Assembly (NCBI GenBank): GCA_018700535.1
Contig: JABITQ010000087.1
Span: forward strand, 1-10,632
Direction: 5' to 3'
Length of the DNA stretch: 10,632 nt
Source of the DNA: Candidatus Uhrbacteria bacterium
GTDB lineage: Bacteria; Patescibacteriota; Patescibacteriia; UBA9934; GWF2-40-263
The notes below the pieces were generated by a model, which saw only the letters and a program-made list of their open reading frames with translations, ran no database searches and was not told where the DNA came from. Position 1 is the first letter of the stretch; each line of letters starts with the position of its first letter. Made by a program: the position numbers and the translations under genes. Shown piece by piece: positions 1 through 5,906 of this stretch.

Positions 1-92
1 GCATCCATTCCGGCAGCCAAAATACTCAGCGCATCTTTGCGCAAAACCGTTGTCTCAAGCATCTTCTTATTTTGAATCAACCCCTTCTTCAT
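1..92 (-). CDS. N-terminus of a glycerate-2-kinase-like protein (partial, runs off left edge)
   Basis: Reading the minus strand from the ATG at 92 gives 30 complete codons with no stop, so the rest of the gene lies outside the window. The pattern L-x-T-T-x-x-R-x-D-A-L-x-I-x-x-A-G (residues 12-28) is what I recall from the start of the glycerate-2-kinase / DUF4147 family, which phosphorylates glycerate to 2-phosphoglycerate. This rests on a short N-terminal motif only, so the family call is tentative. A second in-frame ATG at residue 11 (position 62) is an alternative start; the start at 92 is preferred because it includes the lysine-rich lead-in and sits just after a TAAAAT box. The gene diverges from the CYTH gene at 141, leaving only 48 bp between them. 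Confidence 0.55.
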   Translation of the reverse strand, partial: MKKGLIQNKKMLETTVLRKDALSILAAGMD

Positions 93-100
93 ACAAATAC

Positions 101-106
101 ATTTTA
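101..106 (-). promoter_or_regulatory. Candidate -10 box for the glycerate-kinase-like gene
   Basis: The minus strand carries TAAAAT here, in the 48-bp divergent intergenic region, ending 8 nt before the ATG at 92. No good -35 hexamer is visible at the usual spacing. If used, transcription would start 1-3 nt before the start codon. This is a weak call that rests on one hexamer. Confidence 0.3.
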
Positions 107-140
107 TCATTTATGGCCGATCAGATACACTGAAGAAACT

Positions 141-725
141 ATGATTGAAGTTGAAAAGAAATATCTGCTCAATGCTGAGCAGGAGAAGAAGTTGATTGAG
201 GGAGCAACGTTTCTCGAAGAAAAAACGAACGAAGATGTGTACTACGATACAAAAGAGTTAGCACTTACAACATCAGATAATTGGCTTCGATCACGTAACG
301 GTCGTTTTGAATTAAAGCGTCGTTTACACAAACTAGGGCACAGTCTTGGAGCAACAGCTTACGAAGAGATGGAGGATGACGAACAAATTCGCGAGTTCTT
401 AAAACTCCCTGGGTCCAATAGTCTTGAGGTAGATCTGTTGTCTGCTGGGTACACGCCATTCGTATCAATCATCAAACAAAGGAGGAGTTACCGTCGAGGA
501 GAATTTATGATTGACCTTGATATTTGCGACTTTGGATACCAGATCGCAGAAATCGAACTCATGATAGATGATGATGCAATGCGCAGTGAAGCATTAGCAA
601 AAATCAACACACTCGCAGACGAGATGAACCTCGACACAACACGTGTACACGGAAAGATCATTGAATACCTCTATCGTTACAACAAACCTCATTACAAAGC
701 TCTTGAAGACGCTGGTGTCCTATGA
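141..725 (+). CDS. CYTH-domain triphosphatase, thiamine-triphosphatase-like
   Basis: A 194-aa protein spanning one CYTH fold. CYTH enzymes hydrolyse or cyclise triphosphorylated substrates (ThTP, inorganic triphosphate, ATP) in an acidic/basic tunnel with divalent metal. The diagnostic ExExK motif is at the N-terminus (E3, E5, K7). Further matches to the ThTPase branch are YYDT (34-37), a W-L-R-x-R block (48-52), E-L-K (57-59), a basic K-x-R-R strand (112-115), DLD (125-127), DFGY then E-I-E (130-139), and a C-terminal K-I-I-x-Y-L segment (172-177). The order resembles animal ThTPase more than class IV adenylate cyclase. The ATG at 141 is chosen because ExExK follows at once; an in-frame TTG at 72 would add 23 unrelated residues. 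The stop overlaps the next ATG (ATGA at 722-725), so it is translationally coupled to the DNA repair genes. The fold is well supported; the exact substrate is not. Confidence 0.85.
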   Translation: MIEVEKKYLLNAEQEKKLIEGATFLEEKTNEDVYYDTKELALTTSDNWLRSRNGRFELKRRLHKLGHSLGATAYEEMEDDEQIREFLKLPGSNSLEVDLLSAGYTPFVSIIKQRRSYRRGEFMIDLDICDFGYQIAEIELMIDDDAMRSEALAKINTLADEMNLDTTRVHGKIIEYLYRYNKPHYKALEDAGVL

Positions 726-1606
726 AGCCAGCCGCACGACTCTTACGCTGGTACCGAGTGCATGGGCGTATATTACCCTGGAGACAAACAAGAGATCCAT
801 ATAAGATCCTCGTTAGTGAGATCATGCTGCAACAAACCCAAGTTGAGCGCGTGAAAGTTTTTTATCGCAACTGGCTAAAAGAGTTTGGATCGTGGAAGAA
901 GCTTGCTGCGGCATCAAACGCCGATGTTATCATCGCGTGGGCTGGACTTGGTTATAATCGAAGAGCTCTTGCTTTGCGCGACATTGCACGACAAGTTGTT
1001 GAGCAAGGTGTCCCAACGACCGAAGAAGACTGGCAGTCTCTTAAAGGAATTGGTCCTTACACCGCCGCAGCGCTCAGTGCGTTTGCACAGCAAAAGCGCA
1101 CCCTACCGATTGATACAAACATTCGTCGCGTCCTAGGACGTTATTATTTTGGAAAGACCTTTCCTGATCTCAAAGATGACATTCGCATTCGTCGCAAGAC
1201 AGAATCATTCCTCCCCAAACGCGGTCACTATTACGATGTCCCACAAGCAATCTTCGACTTAGCTACCATGATCTGCACCAAGGCCCCAGACTGTGCACGT
1301 TGTCCGCTAAAGAGTGACTGCAAGGCGGCGAGCAAGTTCTTGTCGGGAAACGTTAAGATACCGAAACGATCCACACCAAAACCGAATGAACGTAAGCATC
1401 GCGATAAACGTTATCCAGATCGGATTTATCGTGGACGCATTTTGAAAGTAGTACGCGTAAGTGTCCGTGTCGATTCAAAAAAGCTCGGAGCACTTATCGA
1501 TCCACACTTTGATGCAATGCTTGATTATAAATGGGTGGAGAACATGATCGACCGCTTGGTGAAAGATGGAATGATAAAGCGCACAAAGAATACCCTCTCC
1601 TTATGA
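722..1606 (+). CDS. mutY: MutY-type A/G-specific adenine DNA glycosylase lacking the NUDIX-like domain
   Basis: A 294-aa base-excision repair enzyme that would remove adenine mispaired with 8-oxoguanine or guanine. The N-terminal half has LPWR (18-21), SEIMLQQTQV (32-41) with the likely catalytic Glu33, GLGY (75-78), the helix-hairpin-helix L-K-G-I-G-P-Y-T-A (107-115) and the catalytic Asp131 in I-D-T-N-I-R-R-V. The Fe-S cluster cysteines are C185, C191, C194 and C200, spaced x5-x2-x5; MutY and EndoIII usually have x6-x2-x5. After the cluster comes a basic linker and a segment from about 232 with PDRIYRGRI and a winged-helix-like end, instead of the NUDIX-like 8-oxoG-reading domain of E. coli MutY (about 350 aa). 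ATGA overlaps at both ends couple it to its neighbours. A related mismatch glycosylase (MIG-type) is the main alternative. Confidence 0.85.
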   Translation: MKPAARLLRWYRVHGRILPWRQTRDPYKILVSEIMLQQTQVERVKVFYRNWLKEFGSWKKLAAASNADVIIAWAGLGYNRRALALRDIARQVVEQGVPTTEEDWQSLKGIGPYTAAALSAFAQQKRTLPIDTNIRRVLGRYYFGKTFPDLKDDIRIRRKTESFLPKRGHYYDVPQAIFDLATMICTKAPDCARCPLKSDCKAASKFLSGNVKIPKRSTPKPNERKHRDKRYPDRIYRGRILKVVRVSVRVDSKKLGALIDPHFDAMLDYKWVENMIDRLVKDGMIKRTKNTLSL

Positions 1607-1863
1607 CAGATTTTCAACGAGACATTTATGCTGTCGTTCAAAAAATTCCAAAAGGTCAAACGATGACTTACAAGGAAGTTGCCAAGGCTGCAGGTCGTCC
1701 AAAAGCTTATCGAGCTGTCGGGAATGCATTGAACAAAAATTACGATCCGAATATTCCTTGCCATCGAGTCGTGAAATCAGATGGAGCATTAGGTGGATAC
1801 AATCGCGGAAGAGAGATGAAAGGGAACATTCTTCGCGAAGAACAAAAAAACATCCGACATTAG
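1603..1863 (+). CDS. One-domain O6-alkylguanine-DNA alkyltransferase (Ogt/MGMT family)
   Basis: An 86-aa protein equal to the C-terminal DNA-binding and active-site domain of MGMT/Ogt, which transfers alkyl groups from O6-alkylguanine to its own cysteine in a suicide reaction. The active site IPCHRVV is present with Cys53 and His54. Y23 in the helix-turn-helix, R37 in Y-R-A-V-G-N-A (the arginine finger that fills the gap of the flipped base) and GALGGYNRG (61-69) all match. The N-terminal domain of full-length Ogt (about 170 aa) is absent. Because the cysteine is kept, this is not a typical ATL protein, in which it is usually replaced by Trp. The start at 1603 gives an ATGA overlap with mutY; an in-frame ATG at 1531 would lie deep inside mutY. 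The stop TAG sits in the loop of the terminator. Confidence 0.87.
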   Translation: MTDFQRDIYAVVQKIPKGQTMTYKEVAKAAGRPKAYRAVGNALNKNYDPNIPCHRVVKSDGALGGYNRGREMKGNILREEQKNIRH

Positions 1864-1875
1864 TCGGATGTTTTT
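1844..1875. terminator. Bidirectional Rho-independent terminator
   Basis: A perfect 8-bp stem (1851-1858 with 1863-1870, CATCCGAC/GTCGGATG) with a 4-nt loop, flanked by seven A on the left and five T on the right. Read on plus it ends the repair operon; read on minus it has a seven-U tail and ends the candidate RNA transcribed from 2083. The last four codons and the stop codon of the alkyltransferase lie inside the hairpin. Confidence 0.9.
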
Positions 1876-2083
1876 AACTTCACAGGACTATATTTGGCTG
1901 ATTGTAATCGGGCACCGAGCAAGGCTCGACACGCTTTAGAAGCAATCTGACCAGCAAAGCCGGCAAGACGCACTAATTAGCTAAGTCCAAATGGACGTAC
2001 CGCGGGGCTCTCACGATGCCACCTAAGTGACAAAGGCTCTAAGCCCTAGGCCAAAAATTTGCCCAAATTAGTTCTGTGAAGTT
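1845..2083 (-). ncRNA. Candidate structured non-coding RNA, family not recognised
   Basis: No gene fits here, but the DNA is highly structured. The ends pair: 1872-1885 with 2074-2087 is 14 bp without a break, extended by 1887-1890 with 2069-2072 and, past a bulge at 1891, by 1892-1897 with 2063-2068. Inside, read on minus, are hairpins at 2047-2033 (6 bp, UAG loop), 1996-1985 (4 bp), 1969-1945 (6 bp below a UUU loop, then 4 bp past a mismatch), 1943-1933 (4 bp) and 1932-1912 (9 bp, CUU loop). Seven pairs in these internal helices are G-U on minus and would be A-C clashes on plus, against one the other way in the closing stem, so minus is the likely sense strand. A promoter sits just upstream and a terminator just downstream. 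A 6S RNA is the closest idea by size and closing stem, but the branched interior fits poorly. I see no conserved tmRNA, RNase P or SRP motifs. Confidence 0.7.
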
Positions 2084-2089
2084 AAAAGG

Positions 2090-2117
2090 ATTTTATCATC
2101 TGGAAAGAGTGTTGCAA
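2090..2117 (-). promoter_or_regulatory. Promoter of the candidate RNA
   Basis: On the minus strand, TTGCAA (2117-2112) and TAAAAT (2095-2090) are separated by 16 bp. This predicts a start near 2083, exactly where the closing stem of the RNA begins. The -35 lies within a perfect inverted repeat GTTGCA-N2-TGCAAC (2111-2124), which could be an operator. It lies just beyond the stop codon at 2140 of the upstream gene. Confidence 0.7.
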
Positions 2118-2139
2118 GTGCAACGGTGGATAAACATGA

Positions 2140-2616
2140 TTATCGAGCCATTGTGGGGGTATTTGAGGAGACTGGGATAAGCATCGAGCTTTCTTGCTCT
2201 ACACCTGTATCAAAGTCTGCTAACTGTACCAATGGTTCTGTTGGATCAGACGCAAATTCTGCAACTGGCACAAACGTGCGCGATAGCAGCTCAGCATCTT
2301 CTACATACACAGGACTTTCGATCGCAAGCTCGATCTCTCCAGCCGCCTCTTGAAACGGTTGTCCCTGAACAGCTGTAAACGAAGTTGCCATAAACGCGAA
2401 CACGCCCACAGCCACACCTCCAGCAATAAGCGGTGCAGTGTACGTAAAAATGATATCCCAACGAGATGTCTTATCGCACGATGGTGAATCGAAATATCTT
2501 GAACACAACAATGCACGCCGAAGCTCGTAGCGATGCTCTGGGTCTCCATGAACCTCATGAGTACCGATCTGCTCAAGCAAGTCTTCAATTTTTGATTGGG
2601 ATTCTGACATAAACAT
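2140..2616 (-). CDS. Single-pass membrane protein, possible anti-sigma factor
   Basis: A 158-aa protein of no family I recognise. Residues 1-57 are polar and mixed-charge, with E-H-R-Y-E-L-R-R-A-L (27-36) likely helical and two cysteines (38, 47) that do not form the zinc HxxxCxxC motif of ZAS anti-sigma factors. Residues about 58-83 form one hydrophobic, glycine-rich membrane helix. The remaining 75 residues are acidic and low in complexity, probably outside the cell. It begins inside the 3' end of the ECF sigma gene with a 32-bp overlap, so the two are translationally coupled. That arrangement, plus a small cytoplasmic domain before a single membrane helix, is typical of anti-sigma factors; the role is inferred from context, not from sequence similarity. 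A second in-frame ATG two codons in (2610) is an equally good start. Confidence 0.6.
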   Translation of the reverse strand: MFMSESQSKIEDLLEQIGTHEVHGDPEHRYELRRALLCSRYFDSPSCDKTSRWDIIFTYTAPLIAGGVAVGVFAFMATSFTAVQGQPFQEAAGEIELAIESPVYVEDAELLSRTFVPVAEFASDPTEPLVQLADFDTGVEQESSMLIPVSSNTPTMAR

Positions 2617-3223
2617 TTGAGACTTTTGCCGGATGCATTATTACTTGCACCTCAGGTATCTCCTCCTCGACCATCATGACTTGAAGTTTTTTAACCGCAC
2701 GATGAATGTGTGACTTAACCGTCCCCTCCTTCATCTTCATGACAGCTGATATTTCTGGAACCGTCATGTGTGAGAAAAACCTTAGTGTCAAAATGTCTTG
2801 CTGTTTTTGATTAAGCTTGGCAAGCATCTTGCAAAGCAGTTCTACTTTTATTTGCAGCTCCTCAGCATCTTCTCCCATCCTATAAGCAATATCTGGCCTA
2901 AACGCATCGCGCGCCACAATCTCTGGCGCCGCATCTGTCGCTACTTCAAACATCTTTGCGCGCTTACGGAAATAATTTCCCACCTGCGCCACACCAATGG
3001 AGAACAACCAAGATTTAAATTTCTTCCCTTTTTGTGGTTTGTACTTCTTTAAGTTTTTTAACGCTTGAAAAAACGTTTCACTTGTTAAATCTTTTGCGAT
3101 CTCCGCATTCCCCGTACGGTTATACATAAACCCAAAGATAGGCTGGTAGTAAGTGTCATACAAACCACCAAATGCTTGCGGGTCTTCTTTTGCACGTGTG
3201 ATCAACTCAATCTCATTGTCCAT
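2585..3223 (-). CDS. ECF-type RNA polymerase sigma factor (sigma-70 family)
   Basis: A 212-aa sigma factor with only the two domains typical of the ECF group. Sigma2 covers about residues 15-90: L-Y-D-T-Y-Y-Q-P-I-F-G-F, A-K-D-L-T-S-E-T-F-F (the core-binding helix) and K-F-K-S-W-L-F-S-I (68-76). Sigma4 covers about 125-182: L-N-Q-K-Q-Q-D-I-L-T-L-R-F then the helix-turn-helix V-P-E-I-S-A-V-M-K-M-K-E-G-T-V-K-S-H-I-H (155-174). It would direct RNA polymerase to a small stress regulon. A tail of about 25 residues after sigma4 overlaps the start of the putative membrane regulator. GAGGG precedes the ATG closely. It follows the SanA-like gene after 156 bp of structured sequence, so its expression may be set by that leader, by read-through from the transporter operon, or by a promoter I could not identify. 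Confidence 0.9.
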   Translation of the reverse strand: MDNEIELITRAKEDPQAFGGLYDTYYQPIFGFMYNRTGNAEIAKDLTSETFFQALKNLKKYKPQKGKKFKSWLFSIGVAQVGNYFRKRAKMFEVATDAAPEIVARDAFRPDIAYRMGEDAEELQIKVELLCKMLAKLNQKQQDILTLRFFSHMTVPEISAVMKMKEGTVKSHIHRAVKKLQVMMVEEEIPEVQVIMHPAKVSNVYVRIPIKN

Positions 3224-3250
3224 ACCCTCATATGGGTTACAAGTTATTGC

Positions 3251-3332
3251 CGAGAATGAGAGCTGATGGCACTCGGGGGGAGATTAACCATCAGCTCAAT
3301 CGAGCTAAGCTCGACAACACTCTCATTGTTCG
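3251..3332 (-). promoter_or_regulatory. Three-way-junction leader upstream of the ECF sigma gene
   Basis: The 156 bp between the SanA-like gene and the sigma gene can fold into a closed three-way junction: an outer helix 3255-3262 with 3320-3327 (8 bp, extendable to 3251/3332), an inner helix 3262-3269 with 3288-3295 (8 bp) with an 18-nt loop that is C-rich on minus, and a second inner helix 3300-3305 with 3309-3314 (6 bp, 3-nt loop). No U-run follows, so it is not a simple terminator. On minus it would be in the 5' leader of the sigma mRNA. I do not recognise a known riboswitch. Confidence 0.45.
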
Positions 3333-3379
3333 ACCTTGCAATAAGTACATCGCTAAAAAGTTCAAAACGTTGCAAAGCA

Positions 3380-3958
3380 CTAATGCAGCATCATCTCAAA
3401 CAACGCCTTTACGTTTGCATACCGCTCTCGCTTCGCAAACTCATCTGCTTTTACATACGGCTGCCAATCACTACTCATTCCATACACTTCCATACCAAGC
3501 CCTCTGCCGATATAGAGGATTCTTGGGAGGTGATACTCCTGACTTGTGACGATTGCGCTCTGAACACCAAAAATCTCCTGTGCTCTCTTCATTGTGTCAA
3601 AACTGTCTAATCCTAATGAATCAGCCAAAATAGCCTCTGAGGGCACTCCAGCGTCTAGTAAGTACCTCTCCATAACGACCACCTCGTTGTAATCTACCTT
3701 TGAACCATCACCGCTCACAAGAATCTTCTCAACATAACCAGTCTCGTACAAAGACACGGCCGTCAGCAATCGATCGGCAAGAATATCTGACGGGCTCCCA
3801 TTTTTTAGCACTGAGGCTCCTGGCACAATCGCAACAGACACTTGTTGCGGTCTCTCAATAATCCACTCACTTGCAGCACCAATCTCACTCTGTGCAACAT
3901 TAAAAAATCCAATACTCAAAATCGCGGCTAAAAAAACAGCTAAAATTATTTTATTCAT
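3380..3958 (-). CDS. SanA/YdcF-like membrane-anchored DUF218 protein
   Basis: A 192-aa protein with an N-terminal membrane anchor (about residues 3-22) and a DUF218 domain outside. The family match is seen in A-I-V-P-G-A-S-V (43-50), G-S-P-S-D-I-L-A-D-R-L (54-64), K-I-L-V-S-G-D (78-84), Y-N-E-V-x-V-M-x-x-Y-L (90-100), Q-E-Y-H-L-P-R (140-146) and a final R-E-R-Y-A-N-V-K-A-L (177-186). SanA in E. coli affects the envelope barrier to vancomycin at high temperature; the biochemical activity of this family is poorly defined. The ATG at 3958 is preferred because the anchor follows directly and it overlaps the permease stop by 8 bp; an in-frame start at 3973 would add five residues. Being last in a MacAB-like operon points to an envelope function. 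Confidence 0.85.
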   Translation of the reverse strand: MNKIILAVFLAAILSIGFFNVAQSEIGAASEWIIERPQQVSVAIVPGASVLKNGSPSDILADRLLTAVSLYETGYVEKILVSGDGSKVDYNEVVVMERYLLDAGVPSEAILADSLGLDSFDTMKRAQEIFGVQSAIVTSQEYHLPRILYIGRGLGMEVYGMSSDWQPYVKADEFAKRERYANVKALFEMMLH

Positions 3959-5186
3959 AACGCAACGCCTCAATCGGATCTAGTCGCGCAGCACTTCTAG
4001 CCGGATAAATTCCAAAGACCAACCCAACAACCGTCGAAACAGCCGCTGCCAAAATAATCGCATTAAGCGGGATAACAATTGTCCAATCTGACAAAATAAA
4101 ATTCATCATAATAAGTCCAATCCCCACAGAGGTAAGCACCCCCATCACGATACCCATGAACCCACCAATTATCGTAAGTAGCACTGACTCAACCAAAAAT
4201 TGCCAAAGGATTTCTTTATATGTTGCGCCAACTGCCTTACGCAAACCAATCTCTCTTGTGCGCTCAGTCACACTCACAAGCATGATGTTCATGATCCCAA
4301 TACCTCCAACCACCAATGAGATCGCTGCGATAGAAGAAAGTAAAATTGTCAGCACAGAACCAACAACTCCAATAATCTCTGTTGCGTCTTCTTGAGATGA
4401 CACAAAGAAATTATCTAAGTTTGGATCACCTTCAGGGTTATCAATATCATTAGAGTCACGCATCAAGTATCGCAACTCCTCCTTTGCCTCGTTGATATCA
4501 CCAGTAGCAAGTGCCGTAATAAAACTCACATGGTCCACACCAACCAAATCGCGTTGCATTGTTGTTACAGGAATAACCACGCGCGTATCCAAGTTTTGAA
4601 AAAACCTAGAGCCCAGCTCTTCAAACGAACCAATGACGCGATAAGACTGCGACTTGATCTTAATCTTTTGTCCGACAGGATCTTGATCACCAAACAAATC
4701 TTGTGCGACCTCAAGCCCTAGTACAGCAACCTTTGCATACCCATCAATTTCCGACTCTTCCATGAAACGGCCATACAAAAGATCTGCTGGGAAAATATCA
4801 AGATCTTCATGGTCTGTCCCAACAACTTGATAAAACTCCGTGGAATCCTCATGTGTGACAGGAAGTGTAGTTAGCAGCTGAGGTGATACTGTCGCAAAAA
4901 TGCCTGAACGCTCCATTGCTTCTTCATCATCCAAATCGATAGACTGCGCAACAAATGGATCTGGCGGTCCGGATGTTGGGTCTCCACTTGATGGCTCAAC
5001 AAACACTAAGTCCGCACCCAAATCTGAAACCTGAGACAAAATCAATCCTTCTGCTCCCCTACCAACAGACATCATCAAAATCACCGCACCGATCCCAATC
5101 ACAATCCCAAGGATCGTCAAAGTTGATCGCGATTTTGTACGCAATAACGACTCAACAGCTGTACCAAATAAATCTCGTCTATTCAT
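3951..5186 (-). CDS. MacB/FtsX-family ABC transporter permease
   Basis: A 411-aa permease with the MacB topology of four membrane helices: TM1 at about 20-40, a large extracytoplasmic MacB_PCD domain from about 43 to 268, TM2 at about 271-305, TM3 at about 330-360 and TM4 at about 370-395. The conserved coupling segment V-T-E-R-T-R-E-I-G-L-R-K-A-V-G-A (306-321) and the C-terminal Y-P-A-R-S-A-A-R-L-D-P-I-E-A-L-R-Y-E (394-411) are both typical. MacB-type permeases do not move substrate through the membrane; they use ATP to drive an extracytoplasmic adaptor. The ATG at 5186 lies one base after the ATPase stop and gives the usual M-N-x-x-D-L start; longer in-frame starts up to 5297 would lie inside the ATPase gene. 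Confidence 0.93.
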   Translation of the reverse strand: MNRRDLFGTAVESLLRTKSRSTLTILGIVIGIGAVILMMSVGRGAEGLILSQVSDLGADLVFVEPSSGDPTSGPPDPFVAQSIDLDDEEAMERSGIFATVSPQLLTTLPVTHEDSTEFYQVVGTDHEDLDIFPADLLYGRFMEESEIDGYAKVAVLGLEVAQDLFGDQDPVGQKIKIKSQSYRVIGSFEELGSRFFQNLDTRVVIPVTTMQRDLVGVDHVSFITALATGDINEAKEELRYLMRDSNDIDNPEGDPNLDNFFVSSQEDATEIIGVVGSVLTILLSSIAAISLVVGGIGIMNIMLVSVTERTREIGLRKAVGATYKEILWQFLVESVLLTIIGGFMGIVMGVLTSVGIGLIMMNFILSDWTIVIPLNAIILAAAVSTVVGLVFGIYPARSAARLDPIEALRYE

Positions 5187-5187
5187 A

Positions 5188-5904
5188 CTACTTCTTATAC
5201 CCTCCCCTTCGGCGGTGTCCGTTTGATGTATCAGACTCAAGCATCCCATCACGCATTCGAACAATCCTCGATGCATACTCCGCCGCTTCTTCCTCATGCG
5301 TCACCATAACAATGGTGTGACCTTGCTCGTTTAGCTCTGCAAGCAACTCAAGAATCAACTCACCTGTTTTTGTATCCAAGTTACCCGTTGGCTCATCAGC
5401 AAAAATAATTGTCGGATCATTCACAAGCGCACGAGCAATAGCCACACGTTGCTTTTCACCACCTGACAACTGATTCGAGTAGTGATCAGATCGATGCTCA
5501 AGAGATACAGCTTTGATAGAACGCTTTGCACGCTTGATCCGTTCAGCCTTCGGCAAACCACCGTAAACAGTTGGTAACAAAACATTATTGAGCACTGTAG
5601 ACTTCTGCAACAAGTTGAACGACTGGAACACAAAACCAACTTTGTCCTGACGCATTTTAGCCAACGCGTCATCACTCAAACCTGGCACAGATCTTCCGTC
5701 AAAAATATACGATCCATTGGTAAGTGAATCCAAGAAACCCATGATGTGCATGAGTGTGCTCTTTCCTGATCCAGAAGGACCCATGATCGCAATAAACTCC
5801 CCAGCCTTAATATCAAACGAGACGCCTCTCAGCGCCCGCGTTACAACCTCGCCATTCACATAATGACGAGTAACATCTTTTAGTTGAATGAGTGGTTTAG
5901 CCAT
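5188..5904 (-). CDS. MacB/LolD-type ABC transporter ATPase
   Basis: A 238-aa nucleotide-binding subunit with all motifs intact: Walker A GPSGSGKST (42-50), Q-loop Q94 in F-V-F-Q-S-F-N-L-L, signature LSGGEKQRVAIARAL (146-160), Walker B I-I-F-A-D-E (166-171) followed by P-T-G-N-L-D, and the switch histidine H203 in V-T-H-E-E-E. The sequence is of the LolD/MacB/FtsE class that works with FtsX-like permeases. The short basic tail after about residue 225 is unremarkable. It sits two bases after the adaptor stop and one base before the permease, so all three are made together. ATPase and permease are separate here, whereas E. coli MacB fuses them. Confidence 0.95.
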   Translation of the reverse strand: MAKPLIQLKDVTRHYVNGEVVTRALRGVSFDIKAGEFIAIMGPSGSGKSTLMHIMGFLDSLTNGSYIFDGRSVPGLSDDALAKMRQDKVGFVFQSFNLLQKSTVLNNVLLPTVYGGLPKAERIKRAKRSIKAVSLEHRSDHYSNQLSGGEKQRVAIARALVNDPTIIFADEPTGNLDTKTGELILELLAELNEQGHTIVMVTHEEEAAEYASRIVRMRDGMLESDTSNGHRRRGGYKK

Positions 5905-5906
5905 AA

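Noticed and set aside
141..1606. UGA recoded as glycine, as in some CPR lineages
   Set aside because: The CYTH and mutY genes both end at UGA in ATGA overlaps with the next start, and family lengths agree with UGA as stop.
1987..2004. Plus-strand GGACGTACCGCGG resembles the T-box GGUGGNACCGCG element
   Set aside because: Two bases of the core motif differ, no tRNA-synthetase or amino-acid gene follows, and promoter, terminator and G-U pairs place the RNA on the other strand.
1876..2083. Retron msr/msd or tmRNA, given the inverted ends
   Set aside because: No reverse transcriptase gene is nearby, no branching-G context is clear, and there is no tRNA-like end with CCA nor a tag reading frame.
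2126..2353. Open frame on the plus strand opposite the 158-aa membrane protein
   Set aside because: Serine/alanine/threonine-rich shadow of the minus-strand gene, no recognisable domain, and it begins in the promoter of the RNA.
3260..3270. CUGAUG core of a hammerhead ribozyme in the sigma leader
   Set aside because: On minus the string is CUGAUGG instead of CUGAUGA, and there is no GAAA partner or cleavage triplet in the right place.
5187..5297. A 37-residue N-terminal extension of the permease
   Set aside because: It would lie wholly inside the ATPase gene; the ATG at 5186, one base after the ATPase stop, gives the normal family start.
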